A stretch of DNA of 64,000 bases from NCBI GenBank assembly GCA_013399875.1, contig VXAZ01005695.1, positions 1 to 64,000 on the forward strand. Reading direction: 5' to 3'. The first letter of the stretch is position 1; every line of letters starts with the position of its first letter. Position numbers and translations under genes: made by a program. Shown piece by piece: positions 13,092 through 23,600 of the stretch. The DNA is from Gymnorhina tibicen. Lineage: Eukaryota; Chordata; Aves; Passeriformes; Artamidae. Below the pieces are notes generated by a model. That model ran no database searches. It was not told the origin of the DNA and saw only the letters and a list, made by a program, of their open reading frames with translations.

Positions 13092-16000
13092 GTAAGTTAC
13101 TTTTAACAGTACGTATTTTATAATATATTAGTCTTCTGTCACCAGAGCCTTGCATGTAAACCTGCTGTTGCTAAAATGCTGTATTTGGTGCAATTCTACT
13201 TTACAAAGATACCACTTAATAAAAATAACAAAATAAAAAGGTAGGAGAACAGTAAGAGGCCACTTCTGCTAGTCTGTGCAACAAGCTAAGCAAATGAAAA
13301 TAGCTGGTGTGGGCTGCTGTATCTAATTCTGCCTCAGTGATGACATTGCTGCCCTGGTTTGGCCAGACAGCCAGGTGTGGGTGGCTGGCACCAAAGAAAA
13401 AATCACATTGACTACTTTAAAAGAATTTTCTCCACCCCAGTTTCTATTGTTGTACTATGTAAGACAAATACAGTATATGTGTGTGTCAGTTCATTCCCGT
13501 ACTCCTCTGGTAACAATGCTTCCTTTCAGTGTTTTTGCCCTCCCTCAAAGTCTATGACTCAGAATATTGTATATCCTTTCTTTCTGGCTTCCAGCAGCTG
13601 TCAGATGCCAGTGCTCAGATGGAAGCTCTCAAGCTGCAAAATAACTAGCTGTTTCATTCCTGTACTGAATTACTTTGTTTGTGGAACTTTCTGCATATTC
13701 ACAACGTGTGCAAAAACCAGGAGTAACGTCAAAACCTTTGAGTTTTTAAATCTGTCCCTTTTTCACCTGTCCCTCATTAATGTTTTCAACTCAGCAAAAC
13801 TAGTTATTGGTAAACCAGATTATTTATGGGTTGTGGTTTGGGATTTTTTCCCCCTCATTTCAAATATCTCTGGTGGAAATTGCTGGTCTAAAGGCAGCTC
13901 TGGACCTATTCAGTATTATTTTAATAGCAACAGAGGGACCATCTGTATTTTATTTCGTTTTTGCCTCATGTCCTAATACCCTCATGGAAAAGGAACTATT
14001 AGGAGCCAGATTGCACAATTCTTTCTTGAAATTAAGGTTAAACTTGAACATTGCCATAAATCTACTGTTTATTTTTTTTGCTATAACACCCAGAGATTCC
14101 GATTAGATTAGAGTCCTAGGAATTTTGATTTTATTAGAGCGGGGAAAAGAGTTGTGCAATTTCAAACCTAAATGTACTGATTTTCTTCTATAGCCAATTG
14201 TGCTGTAACTTGGATAGATTGGACTTTATTACTGTCTGATAAAACAGAAAATAGTTATGAGGACTTATTAATTGTAATATGTTATGCTGAGTTGACTTGT
14301 TACAAAATTTCTGTATTAAAATTTTCTTGCATGTTTTTATGAACTTGTTTTAGCAACCACCAAGGTGCAACACCACTTGTTCTTGCCAAACGAAGGGGTG
14401 TGAATAAAGATGTGATTCGACTGCTGGAATCTTTAGAGGAGCAAGAGGTGAAAGGATTTAACAGAGGAGCTCACTCAAAGCTGGAGACAATGCAAACGGC
14501 TGAAAGCGAAAGGTATTTACCAAACAAAAAGAATACTAGGAGAAGGAATGTTTATGGCTTTTAGATTTTTGTGATTGACTTGATTGTTTATTCCTCAAAA
14601 CAGATAATATCAAATTTGGCCTGATATTATCAGACAAAATCAAAATTGAGTGTTAAATTTTGGAAAAATCTCTTTAAACAGATCAAATGTAAGGAAAAAA
14701 AGAACTTCTTCTATTGAGATTTTAATTTTATGATAGAAATTTTAAAAAATAGTTACTCGTTTTCGATTACAGAGTCCCAAACATAAATATTCTACCACCT
14801 ACCGAAAAGCCAAGTGGGAAATAGTATGAAATGCAAAATGCCGGTGTAACAGGCTAACCTGACATCCTTTGATGATTGTCTATGCAAAGAAGGGGTAGCA
14901 GACTTTTCATCCATCTGAACTTGAATAAAGGATTTATATGGTGCCGTATATAAAATTTCCATCGTTAGTAGTCCTGGAAAAGATGGAGAATAAGAATTTC
15001 ATGGTGGGTAAAGAGACAGTTAATGTAGAACTGATTTTGAAATTCTTCATTAGAAAATCTTCTAATGAAGATTTCAAGAAAATTGCTGACCATTTCAGGG
15101 AAAGTATTGGATTAGAGGGAAGTTACTAATGAATTCCTAGAGGTCTGATTCTGGGACTGTGCTTCCTAGAATTTTCTTAAATAAAAAACCAAAAACATGA
15201 GAAGTAGAAGCATGTTAGTGATACCAAGAAGTGAGATACAGGCAACCTTGAGGAAAATGGGGATGGGATAGATGAAAACCTGGGGTTACAAGGGAGAGGA
15301 AACCAGTAGGAATAAATTGTGATTCTGTAGCACAAAATGCAACTCTAATTACTGAAAGCTGTATGCCATAAAATAGAAGTTTCTCAGTGGAAAACAAACA
15401 TATAGGAGAACAGGCTTGGTGCATTAATCAGTTCCAGGAGTTAATGCTACCCTGAAAAATGCAATGAAGTCCTACAAAGCATAAAACATGTATTTTCACT
15501 ACATAAAGAAAACTCAGTCCTGTTGTATGAAGCAATGGTGACTTCTGCTCTCTAGTATGTCTTACTATGCTGTTTACCCCCATTCAAAAAGGTTGTGGCT
15601 TTTTTTATATTGTCTAATGATGACCATGAGCTGTGACTAGTGGAACATTACATCACCAAAGACAGGGAGTTTTGTCATATAACTGTTGCTTGGTTTATGT
15701 GAAAATGTAGACTGGCTGTACTGTAAACAGAAAAGAGGCTGTATAGATGGAGTTAGATCTAAGCTGAGTAAACAGAAAAGGTCAAACTAACAAAACTGCA
15801 GAAATAATGCCCAATACTCCCAGTGAGCAGATGTGAAGTTCTTATACATCAGGTGACCCCACCTGTCAGAGAGACTGTTTTAAGCCCTGAAACAGAAAAT
15901 TAATTTTATTTTCAAAATTACGTGGTTATACATTATAAGAATTAGTGCGTATTACCTTTCTAACTTCACTAACTTTTATTGAAAGTTTCTTGACACATGG

Positions 16001-18806
16001 AAGTACACTTAGGCTGATTTTGTTGAAACATATGGACCAACAGCTCAGCCCCATTTAAATGTTGATTTTTGATTTGATGGTGTCCCTTTAACGAACATAG
16101 CTTCCTTTTTGTTATTTGACCTTCATAAATGTTATATTGTTTGCTTTGGCCAGGAAGTCAGCAGCTCTCCTTGGGGACAGGCACAGAGACATAAACAGTG
16201 CACTACCCAGCTTGTTTGGGAACGTGTTTAAAATGTCTGAAATACATTATTTTTAAAGTAACAAATAGCAGATGCCTGCAGGAGCCAAAGCAAATGAGCT
16301 GGTGTGCTGTTTGCTTTGTAAATAAATAATGTCTTTTTACCAGTTGGCTTTTCAGACCTCCACAGTTTCACTTCTCCCTCTTTGTATTATTTTCACATTT
16401 TAGAGACAGTTAGATTAATGTCTTCTGTCCTGTACCCTCTGAACTCTTACATTATGTATGAACCTGTGGAGAAATAACGCTCTTTCTAAAAACAGTCTCT
16501 GACTTCAGTTTTTTGCTCCTTGTTACACGCAGTTGCTGCTGCTCTGGAAGCAGAGCCCGGAGCTCTGTTCCCAAGTCAAATTTGGTTTTGCTTGCTTTGC
16601 CCTCTTGCGGGTGAGGAGCAGCCCTGCTGCCAGGAGGCAGAGCTCCCTCTGTCCCTCTCTCACACAGACATCTGTCCTTCTGCACAGCCCAGCAGGACCT
16701 GTGGCTGTGCCACAAGCGTGTCCAAATGTGAACTCCCACCTGCTGTTGGACACAGGAGAACATCTGTCTGGGCTGTGTGGCACAAACTCTGCTCAGGACG
16801 TGTTGCTGCATTACGAGTTCTTAGGCAGCTGTAATTTATAGTACGAAAAAAGATCTTGAATAACATTGATTTTAATTGGGTCATAATATAAAATAGCAAA
16901 AATATTTTCTTTGTACCCTTTTTAATGAGTAGGCATGTGATCTTTTCACTTTAATTGCATTGTACCTTTATTTAACCTCTCTGTGGTTATGTATTAACTA
17001 GTTAGTACTTACTAAGAAGTTCTGTTCTACGCAAGGGGCTGTCTTTTATTAAACCCTTTGTTTTGCTTGGGAAAGCAAGGAAGATGACTAAATCCTGCAG
17101 CTATGGGCAAGCTAAAATAGCTTTACAGTGTGGTAAATATTTAAAAAACAAAAATACAGGCTGTTAATAGGCGATTCCTGAAATCTTGTGCACGTGATGC
17201 TGCAATACTTGAGCAAGCTGTGGGAGTTCAGGCTAATTGTTCTTCAGGGGTTATACTTCCTGAGAAAAAACACCGTATGAATAGTGTGAAGTTTTCCCAT
17301 GGTGTAATCTTAGAAGAGAGGTTCATGAATGAGACTTTTTTCTGATAACCATCATTTTTCAATTTATTTCTGTCATGAAGAACAGCAGCATTTCTACAAT
17401 TAGTTTTGTCTTGGAAATTACTTTTCCCTGATTTTTTTTTTAATATTGTTATTATTAGTCCTATAAGAAATATCTAGGAATATGGTAACTGAAAGGAGTT
17501 AAAAGGGAGGAAAAAAAATATGGGTTTTTTTCTCTGCTTACATTCTGCTATTGACATCATTGAGTATGTGGTTGATGCCACTATTTCCTTTCAGTGGTTG
17601 TCAGGGCCTGATCCTGTAAACACCCATGTATGTAACTTCACTCAAGTGAGAAGTAGTAAAACTGCAGATGGCCAAAATTTTAAGTGAAATCAAGCTATGA
17701 GGAAGCTTCCCTATTCTTTGTGAGATTTTCGTAAGCAACAGATAGTTTCCTGTTACAATTGTCAAACCAGCAAAATTGGGAGAATTACACAAGAAGCCAT
17801 GCAATATTTTGAGACAACTTACATCTTTTCTAAAGGTGATGCATTGTCAAGAAAACTGCCTCACTCAGATTTTGTATTTGTTTTTCATTTAAAAGTGAGA
17901 ATTCCAGTCCCTAATTTATAGTCTGACAATTTAAGGGGGACTGATGGATTGGTAGTAGAATGCTAAAACATCAAACAGTCACTGAACACCATATGGCAGA
18001 AAACACAGCAATGCCAACTAGTTCAGAAAGTTTCTGAGCTTCTTGTTATCCAAATTTATTGTTTTATGTGATTTTTTTTTATGCTAGAGAAGACGTAACA
18101 AAGACATCCAGGAGAGTAGTAATGGTTACTGAAGAATTCAGCATCTAAATTGATGTTGGTTAAAGTTCCCATTTTATTCAACAGAGTTTATTTTTAGTCA
18201 TGATTTGTTTTAACAACAAATAATGTGTGCCCCTTGAGGTCTTAACTTATGCTTCATTATATTTTACTAAGCCATATTTAGTAGGAATTAAGGGGACTGA
18301 CCTTTGAAGGCTTCTAGGTAGCAGGCCTGAAAATTCAGTGCAGTTGTACGTAAACAAATATCATTCTCTTTGCACAGGTTAATAAAATGTCCTTTCAGCT
18401 AAAATAAGTTTAGAATTAGGAGTGTTTTCCTGATCTGATTTGTCTTGATTTAGCAGAAGCAATGCTATAAATCAGTAGGGGGGTATAATTTTTAATTTAG
18501 AATGTTTCAGTTGCCCTTCGTAGGATCACTGTCATACTTACAGGTGCATTCTTTTGCTCTGATGTATTTTTAACTTTAATCCTTTGTAGTGCAATGGAAA
18601 GCCATTCCCTTCTTAATCCAAACCTACAGCAAGGTGAAGGAGTTCTTTCCAGTTTCCGCACAACATGGCAAGAGTTTGTGGAAGACCTGGGCTTCTGGAG
18701 GGTGCTGCTCCTCATCATCGTCATCGCTCTTCTGTCCCTTGGAATAGCATATTATGTTAGTGGGGTGCTTCCTTTTGTAGAAAACCAGCCTGAACTGGTG
18801 CACTGA
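12781..18806 (+). CDS. ANKRD46: ANKRD46: ankyrin repeat domain-containing membrane protein, complete (3 coding exons, spliced)
   Basis: Joining 12781-13091, 14354-14512 and 18590-18806 gives 687 nt: 228 codons plus TGA. The product begins MSYVFVNDSSQ and ends FVENQPELVH, which I recognise as ANKRD46; vertebrate orthologues are near-identical and about this length. Ankyrin-type helices lie at about residues 11-40, 44-73 (GRTGLHLAAARGN), 77-103 (NTALHLCGH) and 107-135 (GATPLVLAKRRG). A polar linker follows at about 136-190. A single hydrophobic segment lies at about 195-215 (VLLLIIVIALLSLG) with a short tail after it, so it is predicted to be a tail-anchored or single-pass membrane protein with the ankyrin domain in the cytosol. 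The start has a purine at -3 and, via exon 1, an upstream in-frame stop at 198-200. Splice phases agree: TG|C gives Cys104 and AG|T gives Ser157. No disabling change is seen. The protein's molecular role is poorly known, so no reaction or partner is assigned. Confidence 0.97.
13359..13976 (+). other. Unexplained 205-codon open frame inside ANKRD46 intron 2
   Basis: This is the longest uninterrupted frame in the window, located in the 1.26-kb intron between coding exons 2 and 3. Its translation is rich in Ser, Cys, Phe and Ile, contains no domain I recognise, and has no ankyrin, transposase or retroviral motif. A second overlapping frame (13807-14106) is also open, which suggests a compositional effect. 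I do not call it a gene. It is recorded because its length is unusual for AT-rich intronic sequence. Confidence 0.3.
14354..14512 (+). CDS. ANKRD46: ANKRD46 exon 3 (codons 104-157)
   Basis: The acceptor is TTGTTTTAG ending at 14353. The exon's first base completes Cys104, followed by NHQGATPLVLAKRRG, the fourth ankyrin unit, and then a charged stretch (LLESLEEQEVKGFNRG). The donor starts at 14513 and reads GTATTT, weaker than consensus but preceded by a good AAAG. The exon ends after two bases of the Ser157 codon. It is too short to appear as a stand-alone open frame. Confidence 0.96.
14840..15480 (+). mobile_element. Old CR1/L3-type LINE fragment (reverse-transcriptase region) in intron 3
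   Basis: From about 14845 the text follows the CR1/L3 reverse-transcriptase region: 'ggctaacctgacatcctttg' near 14851, 'catctgaacttgaataaagg' near 14912 and 'tatggtgccgtat' near 14937. The translated ancestor there would read approximately LN-KAFDMVPY, the CR1 motif A neighbourhood. Further on, 'agagggaagttactaatgaa' near 15113 and 'gggactgtgcttcctagaat' near 15152 continue in consensus order. The frame is broken many times, so this is a dead copy. Confidence 0.65.
16510..16835. other. GC-rich island-like block in intron 3, open in several frames on both strands
   Basis: This block has markedly higher GC than the flanking intron. As a result, frames of 79-119 codons are open on both strands (for example 16520-16834 plus and 16452-16811 minus), with unrelated translations and no recognisable domain. 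It includes a strong acceptor-like pyrimidine tract ending CACACAG at 16667, but no good donor follows within the block. It may be an unannotated repeat fragment or an old exonised sequence. The sequence alone does not support a gene. Confidence 0.4.
18590..18806 (+). CDS. ANKRD46: ANKRD46 exon 4, coding part (codons 157-228 and stop)
   Basis: The acceptor is CTTTGTAG ending at 18589. The first base T completes Ser157, then AMESHSLLNPNLQQGEG and the conserved FRTTWQEFVEDLGFWRV lead into the membrane segment. The stop TGA lies at 18804-18806. Transcription continues into a long 3' UTR in the same exon. Confidence 0.97.
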
Positions 18807-18902
18807 AGCAAATGCAAAGAAGTACCTTGTCCATTTCCCTGTTCTAATCTAATCTTATTTTGAGCTTCTTGGAATTATTCTCTTGGTGCAGACAGTGGCA
18901 GC

Positions 18903-18910
18903 TGTATATA
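18903..18910 (+). promoter_or_regulatory. Pumilio response element (UGUAUAUA) in 3' UTR
   Basis: The sequence TGTATATA is an exact match to the PUM1/PUM2 consensus UGUANAUA, located 97 bases after the stop codon. Binding is inferred from the motif only. Confidence 0.5.
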
Positions 18911-19473
18911 CTGTTTGCCTTTTGTACTTTCTATTAACTCCTTTGAAAGAGGAATTAATTAATTTCAAGTAAAACACTAAATTCTAAAGCGTTCCTAAGC
19001 TACCTCTGACTTACATTGACTTGCAAGCAAGATATGAAGATAGTCCTCTCTGATAAAATATTGTGATTAGAAAAGGCCTTTCATTATGAATATTAAATTC
19101 CTGCATATGAAAAATATATCCTAGTACAGAACCAAATCTGGTTTATTTTTCCTGTGAAGAGAGGTAAATCTATTGTTGGATTTTTTTGTATGTGCTTCAG
19201 TTGAAAGAAAAATACTCTTAAGAGTCCTCCTTGAGAAATCTAAATATTGTAATAACATTCTGATATATAGACAGTGATAAGCTGCAACTCCATAGTTATT
19301 TTAATGCCTCTCCATAGTTTCGTATCTGCTAGTTTATAAAAAGAATGAGAAATAGTTCAAGTTTTACTATGTCTCTGATGTATAGATCACTCCTTTATTT
19401 ATTAGGTTAATGTAGTGTGTCTTCCCCAGATGAATTTAATGTTGTTAATACCTGCCTAAAGTAAATTTTGTAG

Positions 19474-19479
19474 AATAAA
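19474..19479 (+). terminator. Candidate proximal polyadenylation signal AATAAA
   Basis: AATAAA is followed immediately by a GT-rich stretch ('ctgtttgttgtgctttgg'), a good downstream element. Use here would give a 3' UTR of about 0.7 kb that keeps only the first Pumilio motif. Confidence 0.55.
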
Positions 19480-19597
19480 ACTGTTTGTTGTGCTTTGGAA
19501 GAAGCCTTGGGCTGAAAATTTTGCATTTTTGTTGAAACGTTGCTAAGTAAACCTTTCTTTGTAAGGGTAATTAAAAAGTGATTTAGATGTTCTGCCA

Positions 19598-19605
19598 TGT
19601 ATATA
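19598..19605 (+). promoter_or_regulatory. Pumilio response element (UGUAUAUA) in 3' UTR
   Basis: This is the second exact TGTATATA match, located after the proximal poly(A) candidate, so it would be present only in longer isoforms. Confidence 0.5.
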
Positions 19606-19808
19606 ATAGTTCTGTTAGGTCATTGTGAAATATATCATGAAGGATAACTTTTTCTTCCTCCCATAAGGATCAGACTGAACCATATAATTGTGTTTTCATG
19701 TTTGTGGAGAGAACTTGGTTGAATAGAATTCCTTTCTAGAATTGTTTCCTATTTCAGTTGCTTTCAGACAGAACCTAAAGGCTTATGAATTATTTTCTGA
19801 GTATGCAG

Positions 19809-19814
19809 AATAAA
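19809..19814 (+). terminator. Candidate polyadenylation signal AATAAA
   Basis: Exact hexamer in an AT-rich context ('gcagaataaaagtattt'). The downstream GT-rich element is weak, so it is less convincing than 19474 or 20604. Confidence 0.35.
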
Positions 19815-19891
19815 AGTATTTAAAATACTAATATTTAGGAATATTGTATGAAATTAAATCTTGATCCATTCTATACTTTGAAACCCTTTGT

Positions 19892-19899
19892 TGTAAATA
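19892..19899 (+). promoter_or_regulatory. Pumilio response element (UGUAAAUA) in 3' UTR
   Basis: TGTAAATA matches UGUANAUA exactly. It is the third such element within 1 kb. Confidence 0.5.
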
Positions 19900-20292
19900 A
19901 TCTAGGGATACAAATCCATTCAATATTCCTTTATGAAGGCTAGAAATGTATTGCATAGTAAGTTGGAGGTTTTCAAAGAAAGTGGATTCTCTCTCCCCAT
20001 GCTGATTAGACATCTAATTCTCTTTGTTGCCATTGCCTTGAAAATCCCAAACAAAATTAATTCTGTGAGCCTAAGGAATCAATTTTTATTTTTTTAATTA
20101 GCCACTCCTCAGTTGTTGCTAAATAACATAAAACATTTATTGTAGTTATAAATGTAACCTACATTGTTCTCTTCTGGTACCATGTCTATTTTTCTTTCTT
20201 GTTTATTGGTTTGAATGAAGGGGGTTGTTGTCTTTGTTTTGATGTGTGACACGGGTTTCACTGGACCTGGGCCCCATTCTAAATTGCATCTC

Positions 20293-20298
20293 AATAAA
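20293..20298 (+). terminator. Candidate polyadenylation signal AATAAA
   Basis: Exact hexamer ('ctcaataaatcttgatctc'). The downstream region is T-rich ('caatttttaag') but not strongly GT-rich. Confidence 0.4.
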
Positions 20299-20603
20299 TC
20301 TTGATCTCAATTTTTAAGTTAGAGTTTAATGACACAGTACATTTTTAGGAGCACAATGCTGCAGAAAAGAAAACATCTTAAATGTTTTAATGAGAGCATA
20401 TTCCTCTTCTGAGTATTTCAGTTATGGTACCATTGTTCACCAACAGATAAATATAAACTCGTCGTATACCTAAATTACATTTACTTGTCTAAATAAGTAC
20501 ATTTCTGTTAATAATACCATGCATCTTGATTAACGACGTCGTCTTTCAGTATGTATTATCTGCATAATTTGTAACTGTATTCTCAGTATGGGTGAATGCC
20601 ACA

Positions 20604-20609
20604 AATAAA
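20604..20609 (+). terminator. ANKRD46: Probable distal polyadenylation signal of ANKRD46
   Basis: AATAAA lies within 'ccacaaataaatacatg', followed by 'gtatgtttttgttt', a T/GT-rich downstream element at a suitable distance. It is chosen as the transcript end because later sequence shows no further strong signal with this context. Confidence 0.55.
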
Positions 20610-23600
20610 TACATGTAGTAAGTATGTTTTTGTTTATTATTACATTAGTGCAGCAGTAACGATGCGACCTTATTTTACTGAGTTTGATGTGCATTGATAA
20701 TGAGTATTTCAGAAGTGGGGAGGTTCCCTACACAAGAAATGGCAACCATGCAGTTGCTATAAATGAGGTTTTAGAGCAGTTTCTTTAGATTTGCCTGTTT
20801 TATTTTCAGTATTGTTGCTGAATTAAAATTGCTGTCTGTCTGTCTCTCTTCTCTGAGACTTCAGGTGTTGGACATGTGGTCTAGAGGCCTCTCAAAATTT
20901 AAGATTACCTATGAGGGGATACGAAACATAACCAAGAAAACCCAGCTATAGCCTTTCCTATTTCGCTGCATGCATAGGCACACATACAGGAATTACTCAT
21001 TGAAAAGGTTTGAAAAATTTTATTTCAAATGAAGATATTTCACGTTTTAAACCAGAAGGAAGTCCAAAGCACTGTTTGAACTTCACTGTGTAATGAGTGT
21101 TGCTCCTTGAAATAAGGACATGATAAATGTCTGATAAAAGTGGAGTTTGTTCTGTATATACCTCTGTTATTGAAAAAGATCTGCTGTGCCTTTCAATATA
21201 TCTACAAACACTAATGTCTTCCTTTTCAAGGGCTGCTTCTAAAGAGTGAATTTACCTCCTTTAACTTTAGCTGACTTGTCATAGGGGGTTTTACTATTTC
21301 AGTATATTTTTTTTAGATCTTGGATTGTCTGTAAATAAGATTTCTTTTATTTATTATTGCAGTGACGTCTTGGTACCTTGATCCAGGTACTCACTTTTGT
21401 GCCAGGCAACACAAAATTCAGCTGAAGTGTTTAAATATGATTAAGATAACAGGTGCATCATACTATCCTGCAAGTGCAGGTACAGAATTATCCCTGCTGT
21501 CCCCAGAAATTAATTTCATAATGTTAATACAGATTCAAGATTAGTCACTCTTCAAATCCAAGACAGATTGTTGTCTCAAGCTGTTCTTAGACTAATGAGC
21601 TGAAATGGAATAAGGAATTGAGAGGGAAAACAAACAGGGAGGTATGCAGTGATTTCTTTTTCCCGTGACATGAAACAACTTGGTGGACAAGATAGCGCAA
21701 GGTGAACTGGAGTGTAAAAAGGATAGACACAGGCTCCTCTGCAGTGGGCTGTCCTGGTGCTCGCATTTATCCCATGGCAAGATCACACCTATCTTACCTC
21801 ACAGGAACTTGTTCATGTACCATATCTCTTTATCTTCAAGGGCTCTGTTTTTCACTCATGTTGGTAATTTGCATTGTAGAAGGGGATGTTCTACTGGGTG
21901 ACTGTCATGAGTAGCTATTGTTTCTGGCTGCCACAGTACAACAGGTATTTAATTATTGGATATGATGTGTCACTCAGGCTTTTCATCATGAAAAGCTCCT
22001 ATGAGAGAAAGAACATGGTTTCATTTTGAAATACTGAAACATAAGATCTAGGTAGTTTCTGGGTCTGCAGCTGATGGGGAGTTTGATTTTACCATGAGTC
22101 AGTGAATATCTAAGGCTGTTTTTAGTAACTTAAATAAGTGAAAATTATTAGTTCTGGCTACTTAGCCAGGTAGCTCTTTTTCTAGTCAAAATATGTTTGG
22201 TCATAATTACATAGAGAAATGCAAATTAAGTAATTTATTCAGAAGTACAAATTGCAAGTGATAACTTCCCTGAAAACTCAGAAAAACAGTAATATTGTCT
22301 GGTGTCATATCCAGGATTTATAAAAATGTATAACATATATTTAAATGTTACCCAAAGTTGACGTTTAACAGAGCAGATAGTTTCCCCAGCCGACACGCAA
22401 ATTAACTGCTTTCTGAAGTTGTTCCTGTTTCTGAAGTCAGCTCTTTATTAAACTCATATTGGAATTGGTGGTTAAAATAAGTCTTCAATGATGTGAGAAT
22501 TAGGTCAGAATGCTTTTCCTTCATTTATTATTCCTTTTTTTTACATTTTGACATTAATCATTGTATGGTTACTTGTGATACACTTTGTAAAATTTCCGTA
22601 GTGATCCAAAGTGTTACAAAAAAATGTTGCCAGTTGTTCCTGCACTTTTCATCTGTGGTGTTGGAGCTTTCTAGAAGGATTCAAATGTCACTGCACAGTT
22701 TCATAACCTGCAGTTCTCTGTGAACTCTCTAACTGCTGAAATACTGTTGAATCATGAATCCTGAATCTGTATTATTATTAAATTCATTTCTGGTGACAAC
22801 CGAGATAATTCTGGACACGCACTCACAGAGTATTATGATGTGCCTGTTATCTTAATCACATTCAAGTACTTCAGCTGAATTTTGTGTTGCCTGGCATTTT
22901 TTGTACTGCTCTTACAAGTGCTTCAAGGGGAGAACGCTTTTAAAACATACAGTATTAGGAAACAAATGCAACTAATTGGTAGTTCTTTGCTATTTATTGC
23001 TGGGAAGTGAAGTGTTCCCAGAGTCATGCTGCCAGAGAAATCTGAGATGAACACTAGAAGTCCCCGACTGACAGTGATCTGGTGTGTCTGTGCTCTTACA
23101 CAAAGCAGGACGAGTGCTCTGGTGTTGCAGCTGAGCAGTCTGCATGTGCAGAGCCCTGAAAAATGTCTCTCTGCTGTAGGCATTTACAGTTTGTAATTCA
23201 CTCCTGTAACTAAGCATTGAGCAACTAGTATTTCCTAATGAGTATGATGAGACAAAACTGTTGTTCTTCATTAATGCCAAGAGAACATGGAATCTACTGG
23301 AAATTGCCATAACTAGAAAGCAACAAATTGGAATATCTTATGAAGTCAAAGTGTGACCAAGTCACAACCATGGCTTCAAGTGACACATTCTTTCCATTTG
23401 TGATTTTAAACTACCTTCTGGATGAGGAAAAAATGGGGAGAGAGACATTTGGAACAAAATTTGTTGTGTGCTATGTATGGTTTGCAGAAACTAGGAGGGA
23501 AGTGACTGCAGCGAGCCAAGACAGCAGCACGGCAGGCAGAGCAGTGTGATACCTTCATGAATCACTGCTTAAAGGCCAATCCCAATGCTTGTAAGCAGTG

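Larger units (their letters stand above)
14513..18589 (+). other. ANKRD46: Intron 3 of ANKRD46 (about 4.1 kb)
   Basis: The intron is bounded by the GTATTT donor at 14513 and CTTTGTAG at 18589. It contains an old CR1 remnant near 14.84-15.48 kb and a locally GC-rich block at 16.51-16.83 kb, both listed separately. The remainder is AT-rich with no exon I can support. Confidence 0.9.
18807..20635 (+). other. ANKRD46: ANKRD46 3' untranslated region
   Basis: The sequence after the stop is AT-rich, has no frame of note, and holds four AATAAA hexamers and three exact Pumilio-type motifs. The distal end is set at the AATAAA at 20604, which is followed within about 20-40 bases by a GT/T-rich stretch ('gtaagtatgtttttgttt'), a normal downstream element. 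The exact cleavage site cannot be read from sequence, and shorter isoforms are likely from the signal at 19474. Confidence 0.65.

Noticed and set aside
13320..14060. A possible LTR in intron 2 starting TGCCCTGGTTTGGCC, with similar 'acattgc' text on both sides
   Set aside because: The right-hand end does not terminate in CA next to the supposed duplication, and no poly(A) architecture fits. The matching flank is short enough to be chance.
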